Positions 7,230 through 15,392 of a stretch of 24,804 nucleotides of DNA are shown in pieces. The position numbers were made by a program, and so were the translations under genes. Numbering within the stretch: position 1 is the stretch's first letter; each line of letters starts with the position of its first letter. Below the pieces are notes generated by a model that saw only the letters and a list, made by a program, of their open reading frames with translations, was not told the DNA's origin and did no database searches. This stretch comes from Bacteroidota bacterium (GTDB taxonomy: Bacteria > Bacteroidota > Ignavibacteria > SZUA-365), in NCBI GenBank assembly GCA_018224345.1, contig JAGTUW010000147.1:1-24804 (forward strand), given 5' to 3'.

Positions 7230-8174
7230 ATGCACGATACCAGTATCATTGTTCTTTTCATTGGCGTCCTCGAAACCGCCGTGGAGTGGCTGGAACATAC
7301 TGTCGGGCTGCCCCCACATATTCAGGAAAGATTGCTCACGAGTGGCATCGTCATTGCCGTGATTGTCATTATCCGCTTCATTCTGCTGAAAATCGTCTGG
7401 AACAGAACGGCCAGCGTCCGTACCCGATATCAATGGCAGAAAGGGACCACGTATATTCTCGCAGGACTGGCATTCATTGTCATCGGTCGCATCTGGTTCG
7501 AAGGCGTTCACTCTCTGGCAACATTTCTCGGGCTGGTCTCCGCCGGTATTGCAATTGCGCTCAAGGATGTGGTCACGGGACTTGCGGGATGGATTTTCCT
7601 CCTGTGGCGCCGGCCCTTCGACGTCGGCGACCGCATTCAGATCGGCGAATATTCCGGAGACGTGATCGACATGCGGATTTTTCAGTTCACACTCAATGAA
7701 ATCGGGAACTGGGTCGATGCCGACCAGAGTACGGGCCGCGTCATCCATATTCCAAATGGCCTGGTATTCACAACCCCGCAGATCAACTACACCAAGGGTT
7801 TCGAATACATCTGGGATGAGATTCCTGTCTACCTGACCTATGAAAGTGACTGGAAGCGCGCAAAGGAGATGTTACTCCGTATCGTTGAGGAGCATACCGA
7901 AGCGCTCACTGACAAGGCGCAGCGCGGTGTCCAGGAAGCCAGCAAGAAATTCATGATTTTCTATTCCACTCTTTCGCCCACGGTCTACACGGAACTGAAG
8001 GACCGGGGCATCACCCTGACCATGCGGTATCTGGTCGAACCGCGCCAGCGCCGCGCACGTCAGCAGATACTCTGGGAAGCCATACTCGACATGGTGGCGA
8101 AGGAAGCGGATATTGAAATCGCCTACCCGACAACACGCTTTTACCGCTCACCGGATTCCCCACCCCTGACCTGA
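7230..8174 (+). CDS. MscS-family mechanosensitive ion channel
   Basis: 314 aa from ATG 7230 (upstream GTG 7179 rejected because it lies in the presumed promoter and adds no recognisable sequence). Hydrophobic segments at about 4-20, 35-56, 70-88 and 96-124; the last is the pore-lining helix, rich in Gly/Ala (LGLVSAGIAIALKDVVTGLAG), followed by the MscS signature region FDVGDRIQIGEYSGDV, beta domain and C-terminal alpha/beta domain (about 190-290). Family role: tension-gated efflux of solutes during hypo-osmotic shock in the inner membrane. The FTLNEIGNWVDADQSTGRVIHIPNG segment is slightly longer than in E. coli MscS. Monocistronic, flanked by a terminator on the left and a convergent gene on the right. 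Confidence 0.9.
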   Translation: MHDTSIIVLFIGVLETAVEWLEHTVGLPPHIQERLLTSGIVIAVIVIIRFILLKIVWNRTASVRTRYQWQKGTTYILAGLAFIVIGRIWFEGVHSLATFLGLVSAGIAIALKDVVTGLAGWIFLLWRRPFDVGDRIQIGEYSGDVIDMRIFQFTLNEIGNWVDADQSTGRVIHIPNGLVFTTPQINYTKGFEYIWDEIPVYLTYESDWKRAKEMLLRIVEEHTEALTDKAQRGVQEASKKFMIFYSTLSPTVYTELKDRGITLTMRYLVEPRQRRARQQILWEAILDMVAKEADIEIAYPTTRFYRSPDSPPLT

Positions 8175-8256
8175 TGGCGGAGCATGGCAATGTGACGGCC
8201 ACCTCCACAACGCAACAGTATTGTGATGAACTCCGCCACTGCCTGATGGCAATGTG
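8175..8256. repeat. Nested inverted and direct repeats between convergent genes
   Basis: TGGCGGAG (8175-8182) and CTCCGCCA (8231-8238) are perfect inverted repeats 48 bp apart; ATGGCAATGTG occurs at 8184-8194 and again at 8246-8256. The segment begins directly after the MscS stop and ends just before the GH13 stop. It may form a long-loop hairpin acting as a shared terminator, but there is no T tract. Confidence 0.35.
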
Positions 8257-8271
8257 TTGCAGCCGAATGGT

Positions 8272-10227
8272 TCAGGCTTCGAATTCCTCGATTTCCATTT
8301 TTGTCGTCCGCAGTTCACAGACCATCGCCTGTCCCGCGTGGAGCCGAAATACGAATCCTTCCTGATCATTCCTGTGGATCTCCGTACCGCTGAGCTCATC
8401 GGTCAATATGTCGTATTGTGTGTCGAGCCAGACAACTGCTTCCACATCATTGATACAATCGGTATTGGCCAGCACGGCGAATGCGTTTCGGCCATCCTGT
8501 GATTGTCGGACATAACACAGTACGCATTCCGCCGTGGTTTCAAACAGATAAAACGATTTGTGTGACGGCGACACCACGATATCGCGCCACTGTTCGCGCA
8601 GTGTCGTGACCTGCGCAATCAGTGCGCTCATTTCATCGGAATTATTCCAGCACAACGCCGACTGGCTGAACAGCGGCAATGTGTGTGCCGGAAGAGCTGC
8701 GATTTCAGCTTCCGTAAAGCCAAGACCGGTATTGACGGGAAAGGTCTCGCCCAACTCGTACCCCTGATGGAGAAAGAGTACGGCCGGCAGAAATGCATTG
8801 ATAACAATTGTCATCCGCGAAAAACACATTCCACCCTCACGGCCCGCCGCCCGTGGCGTATTATGCGTTTCCGGTGTCGCAAAAAATGGGACAGGAACAT
8901 CCTGTACATCGAGAAGCTTGAGAAACTCCTGCAACTTATGCGGCAGATGCTCATCACTCCACAGATACCCTACTGCAGCGTTATACCCTTCCTGATGACT
9001 GCGCGCAGAAATCGCGAAGTTTTCTTCCCAAAAGGCAAAATCAGGGTTCATTTTCCGTGCCCGTTCAACCATGTACTGTTTGAGACGCTTCGGCAGTGAA
9101 TGTCCCATATCTATCATCACCCCGTCGATGCCGAAATTTTTCTGATAATGGGGAATGACATTGATGATGGTGTTCCACAGCCCGCGATTTTCGTTTTCCA
9201 CCGTTGCAAGCCGCGTGTCATACATGCGAATGGTGTTGTACGCAATATAATCGAAGCCAGGATGCTCATAGAGCCTGAGATAGGTGACATCGTCCCAGGG
9301 TGGTTGCACATCATCCGGTGGCCAGTCTGCAAAGGCACCGGGAATACGCACACGCGCTCCGTCTTCCAGAATACCGATATAGCGGTCGTTCTCGGTGACG
9401 ATCTCCAATGGCATATCCCGAAACATCTTCCGATACGACATGCCCGGAGGAGGGAGACTGCTGAAATCCTTCCGTTTGACTCGTTGCCGGATAACCTGCA
9501 TCTCTTCATCCGTGAAGTGCGGGCTGCCATATCCATCGGGATGATGCTCGTCGCGATCCGGGATATCGGCATCGATCCAGTAAAACCAGTTCGGATGATC
9601 CGTGACCCATTCCGAATCCTTGCTGGCGGTGCGGAAGACAAACTCCATCACGACTCGCATACCGAGGTGATGGGCCGCATCCACGAAGGCGGCGAATTCC
9701 ATATCTACGTCCATACCATGAAAGGGTTCGCACAAACGTTCATCGAGTTTGTATGGATTGCGAATGGCATACGGCGATCCGAGCGTCCCCTTATTTCCAT
9801 CGATACCGATAATCGTGATGGGAAGCAGATGCAGCGTATTGACACCCATCATCTTCAGATACGGGAGAATGGCGATGCTTTTGAGAAATGTGCCGGTCTC
9901 CCGCAGCCCGCCCTGCAGATCGTCAAGTTCGATGCGACCGTCACCATTATGATCCCAGGCTGTCGTAAGACGGGTGAATATGTTGTAGACGACAGCGTGT
10001 CGCGTCCATTCACCTGCATTTCCCATCGTATCGGCCTGATGGTCTCCATGGCCGAGAATCGCATCGAAGCCCTCGAGAAAGAAGTTCACCGCATCGGTTT
10101 TCCTGACGCGATCTTCCCCGGGTTCGCGAGGGTCGATCCACAGGGACGGAACCAGATACTCACCACCGATATTCCTGCCCGCGAATTCGGCTACCTTGTC
10201 TCGTAATGTCTGCAATGCGTTCATCAT
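8272..10227 (-). CDS. GH13 (alpha-amylase family) protein with divergent active site
   Basis: 651 aa from ATG 10227 (AGGA about 9 bases upstream). A TIM-barrel of the alpha-amylase clan is clear: VVYNIFTR with a DHNGDGRIELDD loop (92-103, the GH13 DxNGDG motif), MMGVNTLHLLPI, LGMRVVMEFVF, GIDGVMIDMGHSLP and FAFWEENF. Asp373 fits the nucleophile and Glu401 the acid/base. However the near-invariant Arg two residues before the nucleophile is Met371, and the third catalytic Asp of the usual xxNHD is Asn456 (ETHNTPR). No signal peptide, so cytosolic. The C-terminal ~100 residues look like a beta-sandwich cap. Function could be an unusual glucan hydrolase/transferase or a non-catalytic protein. It lies downstream of the phosphofructokinase gene on the same strand, 159 bp away. 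Confidence 0.8.
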   Translation of the reverse strand: MMNALQTLRDKVAEFAGRNIGGEYLVPSLWIDPREPGEDRVRKTDAVNFFLEGFDAILGHGDHQADTMGNAGEWTRHAVVYNIFTRLTTAWDHNGDGRIELDDLQGGLRETGTFLKSIAILPYLKMMGVNTLHLLPITIIGIDGNKGTLGSPYAIRNPYKLDERLCEPFHGMDVDMEFAAFVDAAHHLGMRVVMEFVFRTASKDSEWVTDHPNWFYWIDADIPDRDEHHPDGYGSPHFTDEEMQVIRQRVKRKDFSSLPPPGMSYRKMFRDMPLEIVTENDRYIGILEDGARVRIPGAFADWPPDDVQPPWDDVTYLRLYEHPGFDYIAYNTIRMYDTRLATVENENRGLWNTIINVIPHYQKNFGIDGVMIDMGHSLPKRLKQYMVERARKMNPDFAFWEENFAISARSHQEGYNAAVGYLWSDEHLPHKLQEFLKLLDVQDVPVPFFATPETHNTPRAAGREGGMCFSRMTIVINAFLPAVLFLHQGYELGETFPVNTGLGFTEAEIAALPAHTLPLFSQSALCWNNSDEMSALIAQVTTLREQWRDIVVSPSHKSFYLFETTAECVLCYVRQSQDGRNAFAVLANTDCINDVEAVVWLDTQYDILTDELSGTEIHRNDQEGFVFRLHAGQAMVCELRTTKMEIEEFEA

Positions 10228-10386
10228 GGTTCTGTCCTGTCGCTGTGCTGTGATGCTGGAAAAGCTGTATTCCCACGTCGTACGGTTTGAAAGGCGTCGT
10301 AATCAGTCCTCACCGCGCAGGAACATGTGCGGTGACAGAGGCGGCACACAGTAATCCCTGTCCTCTGTATAGTGATACGAATATTA

Positions 10387-11433
10387 TCAGTCCAGAAAAT
10401 ATTCCGCGACTTTATACAATGCCTGATCGAGCTCCTTGATGCCGCCGGAGATATTATTGATGTCGACATCCACGATTGCATTTCCCTGAACGGCCACCAT
10501 GCGCCCGAAGCGACCTTCATCAGCCAATTCCGCGGCGCGTACACCGAAACGCGTACCGAGCACACGATCGAAGGCGGAAGGGGAACCGCCGCGCTGCACG
10601 TGACCGAGTACGGTGTGACGTGCTTCGTACCCGAGTCTATCCTCGATTTCCTCGGCCAGTACCTTGGAGACCCCACCGAGCATGACATGGCCGAATGCGT
10701 CCTTCTTCATACTGGACAGCACATAGCTGCCATCTTCGTCGCGTGCGCTGTCAGTAGCCACTTTTGAACCTTCCGACACCACAACGATACTGAAATTGTT
10801 GCCTTTGTCGTGTCGACGTTTGATACGCGCGCAGACTTCTTCCACACTGAAGGGATGTTCCGGAACCAGTATCGCGTCACCACCGCCGGCGATTCCCGCG
10901 TACCAGGTGATCCAGCCCGCATGACGGCCCATTACCTCCACGACGATGACACGGTTGTGACTTTCGGCCGTGGTATGGAGACGGTCAATCGCCTCCATGG
11001 CGATGTTGACCGCTGTATCGAAACCGAAGGTGAAATCCGTACCCATCAAGTCATTATCGATAGTCTTCGGCACACCAACCAGTTTGACACCGGCATTGGC
11101 GAGTTTTACGGCGACGCCGAGAGTGTCCTCACCGCCGATAGGAATCAGTGCATCGATACCGTTGCTCTCCAGAGTCTGCAGCAGTTTCTGTTCGCCTTCC
11201 TCGACACGGTAGGGATTCGTGCGTGAGGTTCCGAGTATGGTCCCACCACGGTGAAGAATACCGCGGACTTCCTCGCGTCCGAGCGGCATGCTGTGATTCT
11301 CCAGCAACCCCTTCCAGCCATTGCGAAAGCCGACCGTTTCATGGCCAAGTTTCAATGAAACACGTACGATCGCGCGAATGACAGCATTCAAGCCCGGGCA
11401 GTCGCCACCACCCGTGAGCACCCCTATTTTCAT
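10387..11433 (-). CDS. pfkA: 6-phosphofructokinase, pyrophosphate-type signature
   Basis: 348 aa, normal PfkA length, from ATG 11433 with AGAGG about 8 bases upstream. GGGDCPGLNAVIR (8-20) is the N-terminal phosphate-binding loop; TIDND (124-128) holds the catalytic Asp126; VEVMGRHAGW and PEHPF follow as in the family. Two substrate-determining positions are informative: GGEDT has Asp103 where ATP enzymes carry Gly (E. coli G104), and PKTIDND has Lys123 where ATP enzymes carry Gly. Asp plus Lys is the established signature of PPi-dependent enzymes, so this is probably a reversible PPi:fructose-6-phosphate phosphotransferase, cytosolic, of the Gly-Gly-Glu-Asp subgroup. Divergent from suhB with a 130-bp spacer. 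Confidence 0.92.
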   Translation of the reverse strand: MKIGVLTGGGDCPGLNAVIRAIVRVSLKLGHETVGFRNGWKGLLENHSMPLGREEVRGILHRGGTILGTSRTNPYRVEEGEQKLLQTLESNGIDALIPIGGEDTLGVAVKLANAGVKLVGVPKTIDNDLMGTDFTFGFDTAVNIAMEAIDRLHTTAESHNRVIVVEVMGRHAGWITWYAGIAGGGDAILVPEHPFSVEEVCARIKRRHDKGNNFSIVVVSEGSKVATDSARDEDGSYVLSSMKKDAFGHVMLGGVSKVLAEEIEDRLGYEARHTVLGHVQRGGSPSAFDRVLGTRFGVRAAELADEGRFGRMVAVQGNAIVDVDINNISGGIKELDQALYKVAEYFLD

Positions 11434-11563
11434 GGATAAACCTCTGAGAAATATTTGACGTGTACAAACGGATAGAGGAAAATACGCAATACGGTTGAAA
11501 GATAGTAGGGTGCTGTGACTTTCCCTGTATCACCTGCTTTCCTTACCTTGTAAGATTGAAAAC

Positions 11564-12382
11564 ATGAAACACGACCACATGCTCCATACCGCCCTTTATG
11601 CCGCGCGCGAAGCGGGGACGATCCTCCAGCACCACCTCGGAGCCCTCCGGGAAATCGAAATCAAGCACGATCAGGAGTTCAACCTCGTCACCGAAGCTGA
11701 TCGTAACGCGGAATTGCGCATTGTCGATATCCTGCTCACCGCGTTTCCTGATCACGGCATTCTCGGTGAGGAGGGCGGAAAACAAAACACCTCCGCTGCC
11801 TATAAGTGGCTCATCGATCCACTGGACGGAACGACGAACTATACGCATGCCTTTCCCATATTCAGCATCTCTATAGCGCTCGAATTCAACGGAGAATTAC
11901 AACTGGGCGTCATTTATGATCCCATCCGTGACGAGATGTTTTCCGCGCAACGGGGAAAAGGCGCGTTTCTCAATGGCAGGCGCATTCGTGTCTCTGAAAC
12001 AACCCGAATTGAAAAAGCAATGCTGGTGACCGGCTTTCCGTACAATATCCGGGAAAACCCGGATTTCTGTTACGAACGCTTCATCGGCTTTCTCAAGGAA
12101 GCACAAGCCATACGGCGCCTCGGAAGCGCAGCTCTGGACTGTGCCTACGTCGCGGCGGGACGTCTCGATGGCTTCTGGGAAGTGTCATTACAGCCATGGG
12201 ACAAGGCGGCGGGACATCTTCTCATCGAAGAAGCCGGGGGACGCGTCTCCGACTTCAGCGGCGCTGAACATGATATTTATAAACTCCCCTTTCTCGCCAG
12301 CAACGGACGAATTCACGATCACATGTTGCGTATACTCGAGGAAGCGAAATCACTGATTATCTCGATGAAGGAAAGAGGCTGA
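11564..12382 (+). CDS. suhB: Inositol-1-monophosphatase family protein
   Basis: 272 aa. Contains the complete metal- and substrate-binding motifs of the IMPase family: GEEGG around Glu69-Glu70, IDPLDGTTNY with Asp85 and Asp88, and WDKAAGHLLIEEAGG with Asp213. By family, a Mg2+-dependent cytosolic phosphatase acting on inositol-1-phosphate and related sugar phosphates; SuhB homologues may also have ribosome/RNA-related roles. ATG 11564 has only a weak Shine-Dalgarno (GTAAG). The pfkB-type gene follows 40 bp later and may be cotranscribed. The 130-bp divergent spacer to pfkA presumably holds both promoters; TTGACG (11455-11460) with GAAAAT 17 bp later is a possible, weak plus-strand promoter. 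Confidence 0.92.
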   Translation: MKHDHMLHTALYAAREAGTILQHHLGALREIEIKHDQEFNLVTEADRNAELRIVDILLTAFPDHGILGEEGGKQNTSAAYKWLIDPLDGTTNYTHAFPIFSISIALEFNGELQLGVIYDPIRDEMFSAQRGKGAFLNGRRIRVSETTRIEKAMLVTGFPYNIRENPDFCYERFIGFLKEAQAIRRLGSAALDCAYVAAGRLDGFWEVSLQPWDKAAGHLLIEEAGGRVSDFSGAEHDIYKLPFLASNGRIHDHMLRILEEAKSLIISMKERG

Positions 12383-12422
12383 GCGCCTGCTCACCCCGCT
12401 TCCCTACCTTACAGGAGAATGC

Positions 12423-13328
12423 ATGTCCGTACTTATCGTCGGTTCCGTTGCACTTGATTACCTGGAAACCCCGTTTGGCAAGATGGAACGCGCCCTTGGT
12501 GGCTCGGCCACCTTCTGTTCCATCGCCGCGAGTTATCTCACTGAAGATGTGCGCTGTGTCGGTATCGTCGGAGCCGATTTCCCCGAAGAACATATCACCT
12601 ATCTCACCTCGCGCAATATCGATCTGCTCGGGCTCATCCGCATGGCCGAAGGTAAAACCTTCAGTTGGGGAGGGCGCTACCATGAGGATATGAACACACG
12701 TGATACACTGTACACCGATCTTGGTGTGTTCGAGCATTTTCACCCCGTGATTCCCGAGGAATGGAAAAAAAGTGAATATGTGCTCCTTGGCAATATCCAT
12801 CCCGCTCTGCAGATGGAGGTTCTCGAACAAATCGAGGATCCCCGTCTCGTCGTCTGCGACACGATGAACCTCTGGATCGATATCAGCAGAAAGGAACTCC
12901 GGGAGGTACTCAAGAAAGTGGATGTGCTTATCCTCAATGATGAGGAAGCCCGTATGCTCACCAATGAACGTAATCTGATCGTCGCCGGGAAGAAAATGAT
13001 ACGCATGGGTCCGAAAGTGGTCGTCATAAAAAAAGGGGAACACGGCGCCATGCTGATTTCGAAGGATAATTATTTTTCCACTCCCGCCTACCCGCTTGAG
13101 GCGATCAAGGATCCCACAGGCGCAGGCGACACATTCGCGGGCGGGTTCATTGGCTGGCTGGCACGTTCGAATGATGTAAGCGTCGCCAATATGCGCAAAG
13201 CCGTCGTCTACGGTAGTGTCCTCGCATCCTTCTGCGTCGAGGAATTCAGCATTGACGGCATCCGTACTCTCAATACGGACGCGCTGACCGAGCGCTTTAC
13301 GACCTTCCGTGCGATGTGCGGCTTTTGA
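12423..13328 (+). CDS. PfkB-family carbohydrate/nucleoside kinase
   Basis: 301 aa, ATG 12423 with AGGAG 6 bases upstream. Ribokinase-fold features: N-terminal GSVALDYLET, GG.ATF at 26-31, and the C-terminal PfkB signature DPTGAGDTFAGG (230-241) with catalytic base Asp236. The CDTMNLWI segment in the middle is characteristic of a subgroup usually annotated only as sugar kinase. Substrate cannot be read from sequence. It lies between suhB and mtnA; the adjacency to mtnA suggests a ribose- or nucleoside-derived substrate, whereas adjacency to suhB would suggest an inositol or sugar. A short C/G hairpin (13374-13387) lies in the spacer to mtnA but has no T tract. Confidence 0.88.
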   Translation: MSVLIVGSVALDYLETPFGKMERALGGSATFCSIAASYLTEDVRCVGIVGADFPEEHITYLTSRNIDLLGLIRMAEGKTFSWGGRYHEDMNTRDTLYTDLGVFEHFHPVIPEEWKKSEYVLLGNIHPALQMEVLEQIEDPRLVVCDTMNLWIDISRKELREVLKKVDVLILNDEEARMLTNERNLIVAGKKMIRMGPKVVVIKKGEHGAMLISKDNYFSTPAYPLEAIKDPTGAGDTFAGGFIGWLARSNDVSVANMRKAVVYGSVLASFCVEEFSIDGIRTLNTDALTERFTTFRAMCGF

Positions 13329-13436
13329 ACGCGTCCCGACAATCAGCGCCCCCTGTTCAAGGGAGCAATACCCCCGGGCTTGCCCGGAACCCGTTTAACG
13401 TTTCCAGAGAATGCATCCACCAGATTTGCGGAACGG

Positions 13437-14483
13437 ATGAATGATACTATCACGGTAATCTCGCTGACCCCATCAGGGCTGCGCTTCCTCGATCAAACCA
13501 GGCTGCCTCGTGAAACGATCATGATCGACACTGCCGATTATCGCATCGTTATCGAGGCAATCCGATCCCTTCGCCTCCGCGGCGCCCCTCTGATCGGTAT
13601 CGCTGCAGCCTACGGTCTCACTCTGGCGGCAAGGGAATGGATAAATACAGAACAGTCTGATTATGATCTTTTTTACGACAGCATGTGCAGTGTATGTGAT
13701 GCCTTCGCCGCGACACGTCCGACAGCGGTGAACCTGTTCTGGACGTTGGGGCGCATGCGGAAGCTTCTCGGTCGCCGGCAATCTCCCGAGACGCTCACCA
13801 CCGTATTGGAGGAGGAAGCCCGCGCGCTTCATGCTGATGATGCCCGACGTTGCACAGCCATCGGTCGACATGGCGTGACGCTCATTCCACCTCATGCCGG
13901 AGTCATCACGCATTGCAACACCGGTGCGCTGGCGACAGGAGGCGACGGCACGGCATTCGCAGTCCTGCTTGCAGCGCATCGTCAGGGAAGAGATATTCAT
14001 GTCTTCGCCGACGAAACGCGTCCGTTGCTCCAGGGTGCGCGACTGACGATGTGGGAATTACTCAGACACGGCATCCCCGCGACGCTCATTACCGACGGAA
14101 CGGCGGCCATGCTCATGCGCCAGGGACGGGTACAGGTGGCCATCACGGGAGCGGACCGCATCGCGGCGAATGGCGATACCGCCAACAAAATCGGCACCTA
14201 CGCGCTGGCAGTGAACGCGCAGCATCACGGAATTCCGTTTTACATCGCCGCACCGCTTTCGACGATGGATATGACACTGCAATCCGGAGATGCCATCCCC
14301 ATCGAGGAACGCGCCGGCGAAGAGATCACACGTATCGGTGATACATGGATCGCACCCGAAGGCATCGACACCTACACTCCGGCCTTTGATGTGACTCCTT
14401 CAGAATTGATCACAGGATTTATAACGGAGAGGGGACTTCTTACCCCACCGTTCACTGAAACTCTGCATGACCCACATCCGTAA
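13437..14483 (+). CDS. mtnA: S-methyl-5-thioribose-1-phosphate isomerase
   Basis: 348 aa. Converts methylthioribose-1-phosphate to methylthioribulose-1-phosphate in methionine salvage. ATG 13437 is preferred over an upstream TTG (13380) because it gives the family N-terminus (LRFLDQTRLPRE) and places the catalytic Cys at 160 (VITHCNTGALATGG) and Asp at 240 (AITGADRIAANGD), the numbers known for the B. subtilis enzyme. RGAPLIGIAAAYG (49-60) and NKIGTYALA are also family motifs. Related eIF2B-like proteins and ribose-1,5-bisphosphate isomerases share the fold, but the Cys/Asp pair and N-terminus favour MtnA. recO starts 13 bp downstream. No other salvage gene is visible in the window except possibly the upstream kinase. 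Confidence 0.93.
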   Translation: MNDTITVISLTPSGLRFLDQTRLPRETIMIDTADYRIVIEAIRSLRLRGAPLIGIAAAYGLTLAAREWINTEQSDYDLFYDSMCSVCDAFAATRPTAVNLFWTLGRMRKLLGRRQSPETLTTVLEEEARALHADDARRCTAIGRHGVTLIPPHAGVITHCNTGALATGGDGTAFAVLLAAHRQGRDIHVFADETRPLLQGARLTMWELLRHGIPATLITDGTAAMLMRQGRVQVAITGADRIAANGDTANKIGTYALAVNAQHHGIPFYIAAPLSTMDMTLQSGDAIPIEERAGEEITRIGDTWIAPEGIDTYTPAFDVTPSELITGFITERGLLTPPFTETLHDPHP

Positions 14484-14485
14484 TC

Positions 14486-14490
14486 AGGGA
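14486..14490 (+). promoter_or_regulatory. Shine-Dalgarno AGGGA deciding the recO start
   Basis: AGGGA lies 6 bases before ATG 14497 and directly abuts ATG 14491, so translation from 14497 is favoured. This start gives the standard RecO beginning MIVKTDAIILR. Confidence 0.55.
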
Positions 14491-14496
14491 ATGGCC

Positions 14497-15261
14497 ATGA
14501 TTGTGAAAACTGACGCCATTATCCTGCGTAGCATGAAATACGGGGAGACCAGCAAAATCCTTACGCTGTACACCAGGGATTTCGGTCGTATGGGCGTCAT
14601 TGTCAAGGGCGCGCGCAGTGCGAAATCGAAATTTGGTGCAGCACTTGACATCATGAGCCACAGTAGTGTGGTCATGTACAAGAAGGAACAACGCGATCTG
14701 CAATTGCTGACACAGGCCGATCTCATCCGGCAGTATCGCGGTATCATCGATCATGCCGACCGCCTGATGTACGGCTTCGTGCTGCTGGATTACATCTCTG
14801 CGACAGTACACGGCGAGGAAGCGCATGCGGAGTTGTACACAGTGCTCGAACAAGCACTCTCCACATTGGACAGCAGCGATACCACCCCCGCTGTTGTGCT
14901 GTTGCAGTATCTGCTTCGGTTGATACATGCGCTCGGACTGGGACTCGATGTCCGGCACTGCGTGCACTGCCGCGCGGATCTCTCGCACGTCGACCTGCAG
15001 AACCAGGTGACCTTTTCCGATTCACAGGGCGGGTTTTTCTGCGGATCCTGCCGCCCCTGTACCGACAGTAATCATGTGCGGCGGGAAACCCTTGAGGCCT
15101 TGCGTGCACTCGACGGACAGCCGCCGATGCACAGGACGACATTGCAGATCACAACGCACTCGGCGAAAGAAGGGCTGCAATTGCTGCAGGGACACTGTGC
15201 CTTCCACATGCCCGAGATGCGCCAGGTCAAATCGCTGCACCTTCTTGACTTGTTTTCATGA
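14497..15261 (+). CDS. recO: DNA repair protein RecO
   Basis: 254 aa. N-terminal OB-fold: MIVKTDAIILRSMKYGETSKILTLYTRDFGRMGVIVKGAR pattern (1-40), typical of RecO. The helical middle region ends in a four-Cys zinc site, C155-x2-C158 and C182-x2-C185, as in the RecO_C domain. Family role: loads RecA on SSB-coated ssDNA with RecR and anneals complementary strands. It follows mtnA by 13 bp with no intervening terminator, so the two are probably cotranscribed. The open frame extends upstream to ATG 14467, overlapping mtnA, but 14497 is better supported. Confidence 0.93.
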   Translation: MIVKTDAIILRSMKYGETSKILTLYTRDFGRMGVIVKGARSAKSKFGAALDIMSHSSVVMYKKEQRDLQLLTQADLIRQYRGIIDHADRLMYGFVLLDYISATVHGEEAHAELYTVLEQALSTLDSSDTTPAVVLLQYLLRLIHALGLGLDVRHCVHCRADLSHVDLQNQVTFSDSQGGFFCGSCRPCTDSNHVRRETLEALRALDGQPPMHRTTLQITTHSAKEGLQLLQGHCAFHMPEMRQVKSLHLLDLFS

Positions 15262-15345
15262 ACTATGCGATATTGAACATTACCCCTTGTTGCATCAGCG
15301 GCATTTTTATGACGGAATAATTGTTACGGTATTGACTTGTTTTCA
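15245..15345 (+). repeat. 14-bp direct repeat upstream of htrA
   Basis: TTGACTTGTTTTCA occurs exactly at 15245-15258 (last codons of recO) and at 15332-15345 (60 bp before the htrA start), 87 bp apart. Both begin with TTGACT, a -35-like hexamer. The first has GATATT at 18-bp spacing, a plausible -10; the second has no convincing -10. They may be promoter parts or a repeated binding site. Confidence 0.45.
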
Positions 15346-15392
15346 ATTCGATTGTCATTGCTTTTACGCTACCCGATCAGGAGGTCAACAAT

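Noticed and set aside
6897..7748. 283-codon minus-strand open frame over the phytase end and MscS gene
   Set aside because: It spans a terminator and two well-supported plus-strand genes and has no domain features.
9100..10206. 368-codon plus-strand open frame opposite the GH13 gene
   Set aside because: It mirrors the GH13 coding frame, has no ribosome site or recognisable domain, and the minus-strand protein has clear GH13 motifs.
13374..13387. Terminator between the PfkB-type gene and mtnA
   Set aside because: CCGGG/CCCGG hairpin without a T tract; the two genes may be cotranscribed.
15332..15360. Sigma70 promoter with TTGACT and a -10 at 15355
   Set aside because: The hexamer at the right distance (TCATTG) is a poor -10; kept only as part of the direct-repeat observation.
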